DNA of 6,276 nt, from positions 1 through 6,276 of the forward strand of contig JAJZIF010000241.1 in assembly GCA_021810735.1 (NCBI GenBank). The letters are read 5' to 3'. Source of the DNA: Acidobacteriota bacterium. GTDB taxonomy: Bacteria; Acidobacteriota; Terriglobia; Terriglobales; Acidobacteriaceae. Position 1 is the stretch's first letter, and each line of letters starts with the position of its first letter. Both the position numbers and the translations under genes were made by a program. The notes beneath the pieces were generated by a model. It was given only the letters and a program-made list of their open reading frames with translations, did not search any database and was not told the DNA's origin. This document shows, piece after piece, positions 1-5,294 of this stretch.

Positions 1-2284
1 CGTACTGGCCGAGCGTGGTAGTCGTGCAGCAGGCTTTTTCGCCGTAGGACAACAGCCGGTTGAGTTGTGATGCGCAGGGCAGGAATTGGCCCAGGGTGGC
101 TTTGGTGACGGCGATGTTTTGCCCGTATACCGGATACGGTCCCAGGTTTTTGACCGGCGCATCCAGTTCTTCCAGGGTCACTTCGGCCTCGTCGGGTTTT
201 TGCAGGGCGCGTACCAGGATTTGAGCGATACAACCGGCGGGGCAGGTGGCGCAGTCCTTGCCGCAGCCGTGGTGCTGATGGGTCAGGATGTCGGGGTGCA
301 TCTCGCCGTTTTCCTGGCTGAAAGCCCCGGTCAGGTCCATCTGCACGCCGGATTGCAGTTTGCTGCGCCAGCATCCGGGAAGCGTATTGTCCGCGATGTG
401 TTGCCGGGTGGTCTCGGCGTCGATGACACAATCCGAATCGCGGGTCCAGAGTGGTTTGCCGTCGACGGCATCGAGGCGGTCCAGGATCAGATTTTTTACA
501 TCGTCCTCGTTGGCGATGGAGTTGGTCCGGCTATTACGCAGGTAGTACGTGCCGTCCTGATCGCGGTTGGTATCGAAGATACGATTGGCGTCCCGGCGTT
601 GCGGGGTGGAGATGACCAGGTGGTCCTTGTCGCCGTCGGGCGCTGTCAGTCTGGCGAGCATGCGGGTCTTGCCGGCCCCGGTGGAATCCACATTGGTCCA
701 GACGCCCCGCGTTTTCGCGGCCTCCAGGTGCTTGCGGCGATACTCGCGCATATCCATCTCGATGCGGACCTCATGGATGGCTTTGAGTGGGGAGCGTGGT
801 ACGGCAGGGATGGACCGTAGAGCTTCCCCGGTGGCGACATCTTCGGGCGTGTGGAGCGGGGCGTGACGCAGGTTTTCGGCGGCGTCCCGGATGGCCTGTT
901 GGAGTGCGGCATCCATGCGTCCCTCGGTGAGCGCATCGTCCCAATCGCCGAACCAGTTATCGTTTGCAGCCTGCAAGCCTGCCGACGGCAAGTCTGCCGA
1001 CTGTGAATCTCTGGGGTACAGGGCGGCAGACTGCAGAGCTGCGGACGGCAAGTCTCCCACCTGCGGGGCTGCCGTCTGCAAGCCTGCCGGCTGCAAGCCT
1101 GCGGGTGGGGGTGGCAGGAGATAGAGCACCCGGCGTCCGATGGCTTCCAGAGTGCGGCCAAAGTAGGCGGCGGCTTTTTCGCCTTCGCGGTTTTTGTCGC
1201 GGTCGACCAGCAGGATATGCACTTCGTCGGGGTCAGGGGCCGGTAAGGCGTCGGCGTCGAGATCGAGGATGGCTTCCGCGAGATTTTTAAAGCCGCTGGT
1301 GGACCAGAGGACATGCAGGATGCCGCCTGTTTGCTGCGCCACGGCGAGGCCGGATTCCAGGCCTTCGCTGTAGAAATTCAGTTTTTTGCCCTGCGCCAGC
1401 AGTTGCAGGATGGTGGTGTCGCTGGCCCCCCATCTCTTTGCAGGGTGCAACCCCCGGCCCTGGGGATCTGGGTTGGCGGGCACATCGATACGGGTCATGC
1501 CGGCGGGTCCCATCATGGCGCGCCCGGTTTTACGGACCGGATGATAATCATCTATGCCATGGGCCAGGAAGGTGCGTTGCATCCCGCACATGCGGTCGAC
1601 GTTGGGGTGCTTGCGGGTTCCGGGCAGGAAGTGGGCGAAGGGCCAGTAGGGGATGCCGAAGAGGAAATCCGCACCTTGGTCCTGCTGTTTGCGTTCTATG
1701 TCTGTGTCCTGCAGCAGCCGGGTCCCGATGATGCCTGTCCGGCACCATTGGGTGGACAGACCGCGTGAACGCAGATAGTCGAAAACGGAACTCTGCTGCT
1801 CCAGACAGACCTCGCGGTCGGCATCGTTGGGCACGCGGCATCCGGAGACATGCCCACGGGATGCGGTGCCCCAATCCAGTTGCGACCAGCGCAATTCGGC
1901 CTGTGCGGGGCTGAGGGCGGATCGGGACCGGGCGCCGCAGCGTCCGGTGGACAGCGCCAGCCATTCGGCCTCGGTGAGATCGCCCTGTCGCGCGTCGTGG
2001 ACCAGTCCCCGGACCTCTTGTAGATGCTGGACCAGACTGGTAGCGCCCCCGCGTTCCCCGCCCCGGTGGTCATACCAGAAGCCGGTCGACCAGATCACCA
2101 GGGAGGGAGAGTCCTCGCGGAAATCGGCGCGTGCGCCGCCATGGGTTTCGAGATGCAGGTGCGCGCCGAAGGATTTGGCAATTCCACAGGCGAGGTGGTA
2201 CCAGTCTTCGGGGCTGCGGGAGGGCAGATGAGGTTCCAGGCCGGTTCGCGCCTGATCGATCCCGCTCATATCAATGATGGCCAT
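1..2284 (-). CDS. Large Toprim primase-helicase replication protein (3' end beyond window)
   Basis: The frame stays open from ATG at 2284 to the left edge (761 codons), so the C-terminus is missing. Reading N to C: residues 55-88 resemble the zinc-finger region of DnaG-type primases (SPSL, then FWYDH, then a GG and a helix), but the cysteines are absent. A Toprim domain covers about residues 300-450, with the catalytic Glu in SEGLES (E307) and the metal-binding pair in VDRDKN (D361, D363). Residues 395-439 are nine pentapeptide-like units in a Toprim loop. A P-loop DSTGAGKTR follows (533-541; first position D instead of A/G), as in SF2-type helicases. A cluster HHGCGKDCATCPAGC (671-685) may bind zinc or an iron-sulfur cluster. 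The likely role is primer synthesis and unwinding for plasmid or phage-type replication. The ATG lies one base after the upstream stop (TAAGATG) with only a weak ribosome site, so translational coupling is likely. Family membership is inferred from motifs; the exact family is not identified. Confidence 0.88.
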   Translation of the reverse strand, partial: MAIIDMSGIDQARTGLEPHLPSRSPEDWYHLACGIAKSFGAHLHLETHGGARADFREDSPSLVIWSTGFWYDHRGGERGGATSLVQHLQEVRGLVHDARQGDLTEAEWLALSTGRCGARSRSALSPAQAELRWSQLDWGTASRGHVSGCRVPNDADREVCLEQQSSVFDYLRSRGLSTQWCRTGIIGTRLLQDTDIERKQQDQGADFLFGIPYWPFAHFLPGTRKHPNVDRMCGMQRTFLAHGIDDYHPVRKTGRAMMGPAGMTRIDVPANPDPQGRGLHPAKRWGASDTTILQLLAQGKKLNFYSEGLESGLAVAQQTGGILHVLWSTSGFKNLAEAILDLDADALPAPDPDEVHILLVDRDKNREGEKAAAYFGRTLEAIGRRVLYLLPPPPAGLQPAGLQTAAPQVGDLPSAALQSAALYPRDSQSADLPSAGLQAANDNWFGDWDDALTEGRMDAALQQAIRDAAENLRHAPLHTPEDVATGEALRSIPAVPRSPLKAIHEVRIEMDMREYRRKHLEAAKTRGVWTNVDSTGAGKTRMLARLTAPDGDKDHLVISTPQRRDANRIFDTNRDQDGTYYLRNSRTNSIANEDDVKNLILDRLDAVDGKPLWTRDSDCVIDAETTRQHIADNTLPGCWRSKLQSGVQMDLTGAFSQENGEMHPDILTHQHHGCGKDCATCPAGCIAQILVRALQKPDEAEVTLEELDAPVKNLGPYPVYGQNIAVTKATLGQFLPCASQLNRLLSYGEKACCTTTTLGQY
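968..1102 (-). repeat. Nine 15-bp units encoding pentapeptide-like repeats
   Basis: This 135-bp stretch inside the primase-helicase gene encodes nine in-frame five-residue units (residues 395-439): AGLQP, AGLQT, AAPQV, GDLPS, AALQS, AALYP, RDSQS, ADLPS, AGLQA. Ala is at the i-2 position in seven of nine units and Leu at the centre in seven of nine, close to the A(D/N)LXX rule of pentapeptide-repeat proteins. At DNA level the units share GCAGGCTTGCAG-like words, so slippage of a 15-bp unit could have made them. Either a short beta-helix or a flexible Ala/Leu/Pro linker is possible. Confidence 0.8.
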
Positions 2285-2285
2285 C

Positions 2286-2639
2286 TTAGTGCCCCGCGAT
2301 GTGGCCGGCGCGAGGGCCCCGGCGCGAAAACAGCCATTGACCGTGAGCGTCGCGGGCCGTGATGAGCGTATCGGTGGCCGCCGACACCTGGGCGGGCCAA
2401 TCGCGGATACCGTCGGTGAGAATGAGCATGTCGCCGGGATCGACCTCATCGAGGACCCCCCAAAAAACCGGATTGCCGTCGGGGTCAGGCCGGGCAATGA
2501 CCCGGATGCGGGGTGGTGGCGGTGTGGATGCCAGTATCGCTGCGGCGCGAATGCTGGATGATTGTGTGGTGGCGGCAAGCTCCTGCAGGGATTTTAGGCC
2601 TGCCGGTGAGAGTGTTGTCGGGTCGTATGGTTGCATCAT
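2286..2639 (-). CDS. Hypothetical 117-residue protein between Cro-like gene and primase
   Basis: I do not recognise this protein. It begins MMQPYDPTTL and has an Ala/Ser-rich helical N-terminal third, a PPPP turn near residue 40, then a compact segment with alternating hydrophobic residues (IRVIARPDPDGNPVFWGVLD, then MLILTDG) that looks like a small beta-rich domain. The C-terminus is basic and His-rich. The start is chosen because AAAGGAG (2650-2644) sits five bases before the first ATG. A GTG further upstream (2780) would add 47 residues in frame but would run across the Cro-like gene and both 20-bp repeats, so it is less likely. The stop TAA is one base before the primase ATG, so the two are probably translated together. 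A replication accessory role is inferred from position only. Confidence 0.7.
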   Translation of the reverse strand: MMQPYDPTTLSPAGLKSLQELAATTQSSSIRAAAILASTPPPPRIRVIARPDPDGNPVFWGVLDEVDPGDMLILTDGIRDWPAQVSAATDTLITARDAHGQWLFSRRGPRAGHIAGH

Positions 2640-2643
2640 GGAT

Positions 2644-2650
2644 CTCCTTT
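2644..2650 (-). promoter_or_regulatory. Ribosome binding site deciding the 2639 start
   Basis: On the minus strand AAAGGAG precedes the ATGATG start by four to five bases. It is the strongest such site in the left operon and supports the shorter 117-residue protein over the extended GTG-initiated form. Confidence 0.75.
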
Positions 2651-2658
2651 GGAGTTGT

Positions 2659-2678
2659 CTCCCCCTTGGTGCCGCAAA
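2659..2678 (-). repeat. 20-bp direct repeat, copy 1, in leader of the 117-residue gene
   Basis: Plus-strand CTCCCCCTTGGTGCCGCAAA is identical to the copy at 2695-2714, with a 36-bp period. Read in the gene sense it is TTTGCGGCACCAAGGGGGAG and lies 20 bases before the ATG at 2639. Its first 13 bases recur at 4368-4380 in the leader of the right operon. An operator, an RNA element near the ribosome site and an iteron are all possible. Confidence 0.85.
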
Positions 2679-2691
2679 AATTTTCGGGGCC

Positions 2692-3159
2692 TTACTCCCC
2701 CTTGGTGCCGCAAACGCGTTTTTCGTGGACTGGATCGAAATCTGTATTACTTCTTTTCCGGTTTCCGGGCTCCCGCTCACTACTGGTGCCGCAGTCGTGA
2801 GGCGTTGAATCGACCTCCGTTCTGTCGGGATGGATTTTCAGGTACAGGGATGCCAAGGTTTTCAGCGCCTGCAGTTCTTGGGTGGAAATCTGGGTGAAGC
2901 CTTTGCGCCCGGTGGAGACTTTCTGGGAGCTGGCGGCAGGACGCGGTGCGTCTTTCTGCTGGGCCATTCGCGCGTTGCTTTCGCGCACGGCATCTTGGGA
3001 AACCCCGAAGCTATGGCAGAAATTGGCGATACGGGCTTCGGGCACGATACCGTGCCACTGATAGACGGCTGGCGCACTGATCCCTATAGCGCGAGCCGCA
3101 ACCTGTGCGCCGCCCACACACTGAATGATCGAATTGGTTACATAGCCTGCCTTTCTCAT
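2692..3159 (-). CDS. Cro/YdaS-like helix-turn-helix regulator (155 residues)
   Basis: The N-terminal part is a small Cro/YdaS-type DNA-binding domain. Residues 16-60 contain GGAQVAARAIGISAPAVYQW, followed by IVPEARIANFCHSFGVSQDAVRE; the helix-turn-helix is about residues 19-37. This type of protein usually opposes a CI-like repressor, and the divergent two-HTH S24 repressor is next door. Residues 65-155 are an unusual extension: basic and Ser-rich, then a short helix (ISTQELQALKTLASLYL), then a polar tail. The tail contains two CGT motifs encoded by the GCGGCACC repeat cores. The ATG at 3159 has no ribosome site but lies 8 bases past a good -10 element, so a leaderless or nearly leaderless message is probable. 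The family call is sound; the function of the tail is unknown. Confidence 0.82.
   Translation of the reverse strand: MRKAGYVTNSIIQCVGGAQVAARAIGISAPAVYQWHGIVPEARIANFCHSFGVSQDAVRESNARMAQQKDAPRPAASSQKVSTGRKGFTQISTQELQALKTLASLYLKIHPDRTEVDSTPHDCGTSSEREPGNRKRSNTDFDPVHEKRVCGTKGE
2695..2714 (-). repeat. 20-bp direct repeat, copy 2, over the 3' end of the Cro-like gene
   Basis: This copy is identical over 20 bases to copy 1 at 2659-2678. It overlaps the last codons of the Cro-like gene, where it encodes CGTKGE up to the stop at 2692. Because copy 1 lies beyond that stop, the repeat cannot be explained by coding for this protein alone. Confidence 0.85.
2784..2793 (-). repeat. Third, degenerate copy of the GCGGCACCA core
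   Basis: Plus-strand TGGTGCCGCA (minus TGCGGCACCA) matches the ten central bases of the 20-bp repeats in the same orientation, 81 bp upstream of copy 2. Flanking bases diverge, although a CTCCCGCTC stretch beside it resembles the CTCCCCCTT arm. It lies inside the Cro-like gene (encoding CGTSSE). Confidence 0.5.
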
Positions 3160-3168
3160 ACGTAAAAA

Positions 3169-3197
3169 AGAGTAACTAAGAGCGTGCGCGGAGTCAA
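3169..3197 (-). promoter_or_regulatory. Promoter of the leftward Cro-like/primase operon
   Basis: On the minus strand TTGACT (3197-3192) is followed after exactly 17 bases by TACTCT (3174-3169). The expected transcription start falls at about 3162, only a few bases before the ATG at 3159, which fits the lack of a ribosome site. GTAACT (3172-3177, plus strand) overlaps the -10 and resembles half of the palindrome at 4238-4254, so it may be a repressor contact. Confidence 0.6.
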
Positions 3198-3245
3198 TAC
3201 GGTTTCATCCCTAAATCGCACGCCTGTTTCTAGCGCATGAAAATA

Positions 3246-3274
3246 TGCGTAAGGGTATCGTGTTCCGGTATACT
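3246..3274 (+). promoter_or_regulatory. Promoter of the two-HTH repressor gene
   Basis: A good -10, TATACT (3269-3274), is preceded at 17 bases by a poor -35 (TGCGTA, 3246-3251). Transcription would start near 3281, giving a leader of about 20 bases before the ATG at 3302. A weak -35 is common for promoters that need activation, as in phage CI maintenance promoters. CTAACT (3273-3278) overlaps the -10 and matches a half-site of the palindrome at 4238-4254. Confidence 0.5.
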
Positions 3275-3301
3275 AACTAGCCCATCATTGGTAGGTACGG
3301 T

Positions 3302-4243
3302 ATGAGTGACCAAGAAAACAGCAACGACCGATTTGGTGAGTTCGCCAAGCGCCTGCACCTAGCGCGCACTGCCTTGAACCTGACCCAGAGGGCCATTGCT
3401 AATGAATTGAAAATACGGGAATCATCGGTTGCGCAATGGGAGTCCAGCAAAAGCCGATTGCCGGCGAAGATGCATCTGGCAAGGATTGCTGATATCTATC
3501 AGGTCCCCAAGGATGAGTTGGTCGCGATCTGGGAACGTGAGAAGACGGAGTCTCTCGTTACCAACCCTCTGGCGGACAAGTTCAAAGAGGCGCGTCTAAG
3601 ACTAGGCTTGAAGCAGTCGGAAGTAGCGAAGCAGCTGGATGTGCGCCGAGAAGCGGTTTCTCATTGGGAGCGGTCCAACGGCAGCCCCCCGGGGCAGGAT
3701 CGTATCGAAGCTGTTGCCAGACTGTATCATCTGGATATAAACGAGCTCCAGCAAGGGCGAAGCACCAATCGTAGCTATCGAATAACGCAGGATCAGTTGA
3801 ATTTTCAACACGGTATGCGCCCTCACATTGAGGGCAGGCCCCTACCTTGCTTCACTGGCTTACCATCGGATTTTACTGAATTGCGTTCACGGATCATTGA
3901 TGCCATACGACCTGAATCCAACATACAGTGGCGTATGGTCAGCACGTCCTGCAGCGAGCGGTCATTCTTCTATCAGATGCACGGCAAATCCATGGAGCCT
4001 TTGGTTCAGGATGGTGCTTGGGTCGCTTTTGATCCGGATCGCCCTCGCCCCAGACCGGGAGATATCATCCTCGCGAATATCGGTCAGACACGACTGATTG
4101 GGTTACTTACTGAGGATCAGGGGCGAAAATTCTTGGCCTCAGAAAACCCGGGATTCAAAGGGATAGTTACTCCCATCCTAAACGATGCAGATATACTTGC
4201 CGTAGGGATAGAGATACAGGTTCCTTTGTTATCGGTAAGTTAG
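3302..4243 (+). CDS. CI-like repressor with two XRE domains and an S24/LexA-like domain
   Basis: The 313-residue protein has two complete XRE helix-turn-helix domains in tandem: about residues 14-75 (LNLTQRAIANELKIRESSVA) and 92-152 (LGLKQSEVAKQLDVRREAVS). A linker leads to an S24 peptidase-like domain (about 180-310) with MHGKSMEP, where S230 is the expected nucleophile, then GDIILANI and ENPGF. In LexA/CI/UmuD proteins the partner Lys lies in a TVKRL-like strand; the aligned strand here is TRLIGLL, with Ile266 at the Lys position. Self-cleavage therefore seems doubtful and the domain may serve mainly for dimerisation. No clear CG or AG cleavage site stands out in the linker. Most CI-like proteins have one HTH; two would let a dimer present four recognition helices. 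The start at 3302 has only a weak TAGG-type ribosome site. It probably represses its own, the leftward and possibly the 4306 promoter. Confidence 0.9.
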   Translation: MSDQENSNDRFGEFAKRLHLARTALNLTQRAIANELKIRESSVAQWESSKSRLPAKMHLARIADIYQVPKDELVAIWEREKTESLVTNPLADKFKEARLRLGLKQSEVAKQLDVRREAVSHWERSNGSPPGQDRIEAVARLYHLDINELQQGRSTNRSYRITQDQLNFQHGMRPHIEGRPLPCFTGLPSDFTELRSRIIDAIRPESNIQWRMVSTSCSERSFFYQMHGKSMEPLVQDGAWVAFDPDRPRPRPGDIILANIGQTRLIGLLTEDQGRKFLASENPGFKGIVTPILNDADILAVGIEIQVPLLSVS

Positions 4244-4254
4244 GCTGCCTAACT
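4238..4254. promoter_or_regulatory. 17-bp perfect palindrome over the repressor stop codon
   Basis: AGTTAGGC-T-GCCTAACT has perfect 8-base arms around one base and includes the TAG stop at 4241-4243. CTAACT or the near match GTAACT also overlaps the -10 of both divergent promoters at 3172-3177 and 3273-3278. A repressor operator is a reasonable reading; a small hairpin at the message end is an alternative. Confidence 0.5.
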
Positions 4255-4259
4255 GCTAA

Positions 4260-4305
4260 CCGCGCCAGCCTGATGATAAGCTGTCGGAGCGCGGCTTCTT
4301 TTTTC
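4260..4305 (+). terminator. Probable Rho-independent terminator after the repressor gene
   Basis: CCGCGC (4260-4265) pairs with GCGCGG (4289-4294), with AGC and GCT inside the loop able to extend pairing, followed by CTTCTTTTTTC. The T-run and its location between the repressor stop and a new promoter support termination. The large loop lowers confidence. Confidence 0.6.
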
Positions 4306-4334
4306 TTGACAAGGGCATACAAGGTTACTAAGCT
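4306..4334 (+). promoter_or_regulatory. Promoter of the right-hand small-gene operon
   Basis: A perfect TTGACA (4306-4311) is followed after 17 bases by TAAGCT (4329-4334). Transcription would start near 4341, giving a leader of about 75 bases before the first short frame at 4415. GTTACTAAG overlaps the -10 and differs by one base from GTAACTAAG at 3172-3180, which overlaps the leftward -10, suggesting shared control. Confidence 0.6.
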
Positions 4335-4367
4335 ATTTACAAATAGTGAATGGATAAGCTCATAAAG

Positions 4368-4380
4368 TTTGCGGCACCAA
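4368..4380 (+). repeat. Fourth copy of the TTTGCGGCACCAA motif, in the right operon leader
   Basis: TTTGCGGCACCAA matches 13 consecutive bases of both 20-bp repeats at 2659-2678 and 2695-2714. It points the same way relative to its downstream gene, 34 bases before the ATG at 4415. It falls inside the predicted 5' leader, so it could act as DNA operator or RNA element. Confidence 0.75.
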
Positions 4381-4414
4381 CTTGTAACAGGAAAAAGGGA
4401 GGCGGGGGAACGTC

Positions 4415-4474
4415 ATGCATCTGGTGGGAAGCGTGCAATGCTGTCGGGTTTCTTGCGTTCCGGGAGATCTGTGA
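4415..4474 (+). CDS. Possible 19-residue Cys-rich leader peptide
   Basis: ATG at 4415 follows the very purine-rich GGGAGGCGGGGGAA. The product is MHLVGSVQCCRVSCVPGDL, with three cysteines. Its TGA overlaps the next gene's ATG by one base (TGATG, 4472-4476), a classic coupling arrangement. It could be a translated leader that tunes expression of the following gene. The short length means chance cannot be excluded. Confidence 0.4.
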   Translation: MHLVGSVQCCRVSCVPGDL

Positions 4475-4722
4475 TGTGGATGATACGGGCGGAAAACCGC
4501 TATCAGGTCGTCATGGTGGACCGGGAAGTGGTGATCTTGTCGAACCGTTACGGTGCGGAGTTTGAAGTGGACATTGCCGCGCTGGTGGCGAACGGGTACC
4601 GCCTGGAGTGTGAGCAGGGTGCTGCGATTCCGGTCTGGTGGCTGGATGCACGGGGCGAGGTGGAACCGCAGTCGAAACCGGAAGCGATAAAAGAAGATGT
4701 CTTCGCGTTGTTTGATTTTTAA
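4474..4722 (+). CDS. Hypothetical 82-residue protein, first full gene of the small-gene operon
   Basis: I do not recognise this protein. It starts MWMIRAENRY, has an alternating hydrophobic pattern (YQVVMVDREVVILSN) typical of a beta-hairpin, then VDIAALVANGYRLECEQ, a WWLDARG turn, and an acidic end (EDVFALFDF). The start at 4474 is chosen because GGGAG lies seven bases upstream and the ATG overlaps the stop of the 19-residue frame. In-frame starts further upstream (ATG 4438, TTG 4369) would add 12 or 35 residues of less protein-like sequence. The next gene follows after 15 bases with its own strong ribosome site. A small soluble cytoplasmic protein is likely; the role is unknown. Confidence 0.65.
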   Translation: MWMIRAENRYQVVMVDREVVILSNRYGAEFEVDIAALVANGYRLECEQGAAIPVWWLDARGEVEPQSKPEAIKEDVFALFDF

Positions 4723-4737
4723 CGGAGGAGAACGGTC

Positions 4738-5040
4738 ATGACGGAAATGGAGAAGATCGAGGAACAGATTCGCAAGCTGATGGCGAAGAAGGAAGCACTG
4801 GCTGCGGGCATCCCGTCCTCGAAAAGTGAGATGCGCCGGACTTTTTCCAAAGCATTGCAGGGCGAGTCGTTTTTCGGCCTGAGTTTTGCGCAGATTCTGG
4901 GGGCGCTGGATGTGGTGCGTACCAGGGGCGTATCGCCGGAACAGGGGGCGGAGCTGGAGCGCATGGGCATGGTGGTGATGAAGAAATATGTGCAGCAGCC
5001 GGAACCGGCTGCGGAGTCGCCGGTGCGGGCGGTGGAATGA
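4738..5040 (+). CDS. Hypothetical 100-residue helical protein
   Basis: I do not recognise this protein. A strong GGAGGAG ends seven bases before the ATG. Residues 1-24 (MTEMEKIEEQIRKLMAKKEA) form a charged amphipathic helix or short coiled coil, suggesting self-association. The middle (FFGLSFAQILGALDVVRTRG, then SPEQGAELERMG) reads as two further helices, and the tail is Pro/Glu-rich. No HTH, metal site or membrane segment is seen. The stop overlaps the next start (ATGA), so the pair is probably coupled. N-terminal coiled coils also occur in H-NS-type proteins, but the characteristic DNA-binding motif is absent. Confidence 0.75.
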   Translation: MTEMEKIEEQIRKLMAKKEALAAGIPSSKSEMRRTFSKALQGESFFGLSFAQILGALDVVRTRGVSPEQGAELERMGMVVMKKYVQQPEPAAESPVRAVE

Positions 5041-5294
5041 ATCAGGTGAGGATCATCAGCATGAGTCCGTCGAGCAGTAGAGAAAAGGACCGGGAAACGG
5101 TCATCAAAGCCACGCAATCCGCGAATTTGCTGCATCAGGATTTGCAGGACATGGTGTCGGCGGATCATCCGTTGCTGGGTGAATATGCCATAGACCTGCT
5201 GGATGTGTTGGTGGTGATCGAAAAGAAACTCCAGCGGTTGCAGGGGGTGATGGATGTCCTGCAGGAAACGCCTGGAGATAGTCATGCACATTGA
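5037..5294 (+). CDS. Hypothetical 85-residue all-helical protein
   Basis: I do not recognise this protein. It overlaps the previous gene by four bases (ATGA). After a Ser-rich start (MSPSSSREKDRE) it is almost all helix: TVIKATQSANLLHQDLQDM, then LLGEYAIDLLDVLVVIEKKL, then LQGVMDVLQET, with hydrophobic heptad-like spacing. A small helical bundle or partner-binding protein is likely. An internal ATG at 5061 with GAGG upstream could be an alternative start. The 3' end overlaps the next gene by 11 bases. Confidence 0.7.
   Translation: MNQVRIISMSPSSSREKDRETVIKATQSANLLHQDLQDMVSADHPLLGEYAIDLLDVLVVIEKKLQRLQGVMDVLQETPGDSHAH

Noticed and set aside
86..820. A 244-codon open frame on the plus strand
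   Set aside because: It lies opposite the primase-helicase frame, which carries Toprim and P-loop motifs; the plus frame is Gly/Val-rich with no domain and is a GC-driven shadow.
646..1314. A 222-codon minus-strand frame rich in Ser, Pro, Arg and Cys
   Set aside because: It is a shifted reading of the same strand as the primase; the true frame is open through the whole stretch without any stop.
1548..2073. Possible frameshift or separate genes in the primase region
   Set aside because: Reading codon by codon from 2284 to the left edge shows one continuous frame with sensible protein throughout.
2659..2793. CRISPR array
   Set aside because: Only two full copies, 16-base spacing between them and a partial third; too few and too close.
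4350..4565. A 71-codon frame starting just after the right promoter
   Set aside because: It lacks a ribosome site and its sequence (Gly-rich run, many Trp/Cys) is not protein-like; the 4474 frame is better supported.
4719..5291. A 190-codon minus-strand frame
   Set aside because: It is antisense to two plus-strand genes that have strong ribosome sites and overlapping stop/start; the antisense product is not convincing.
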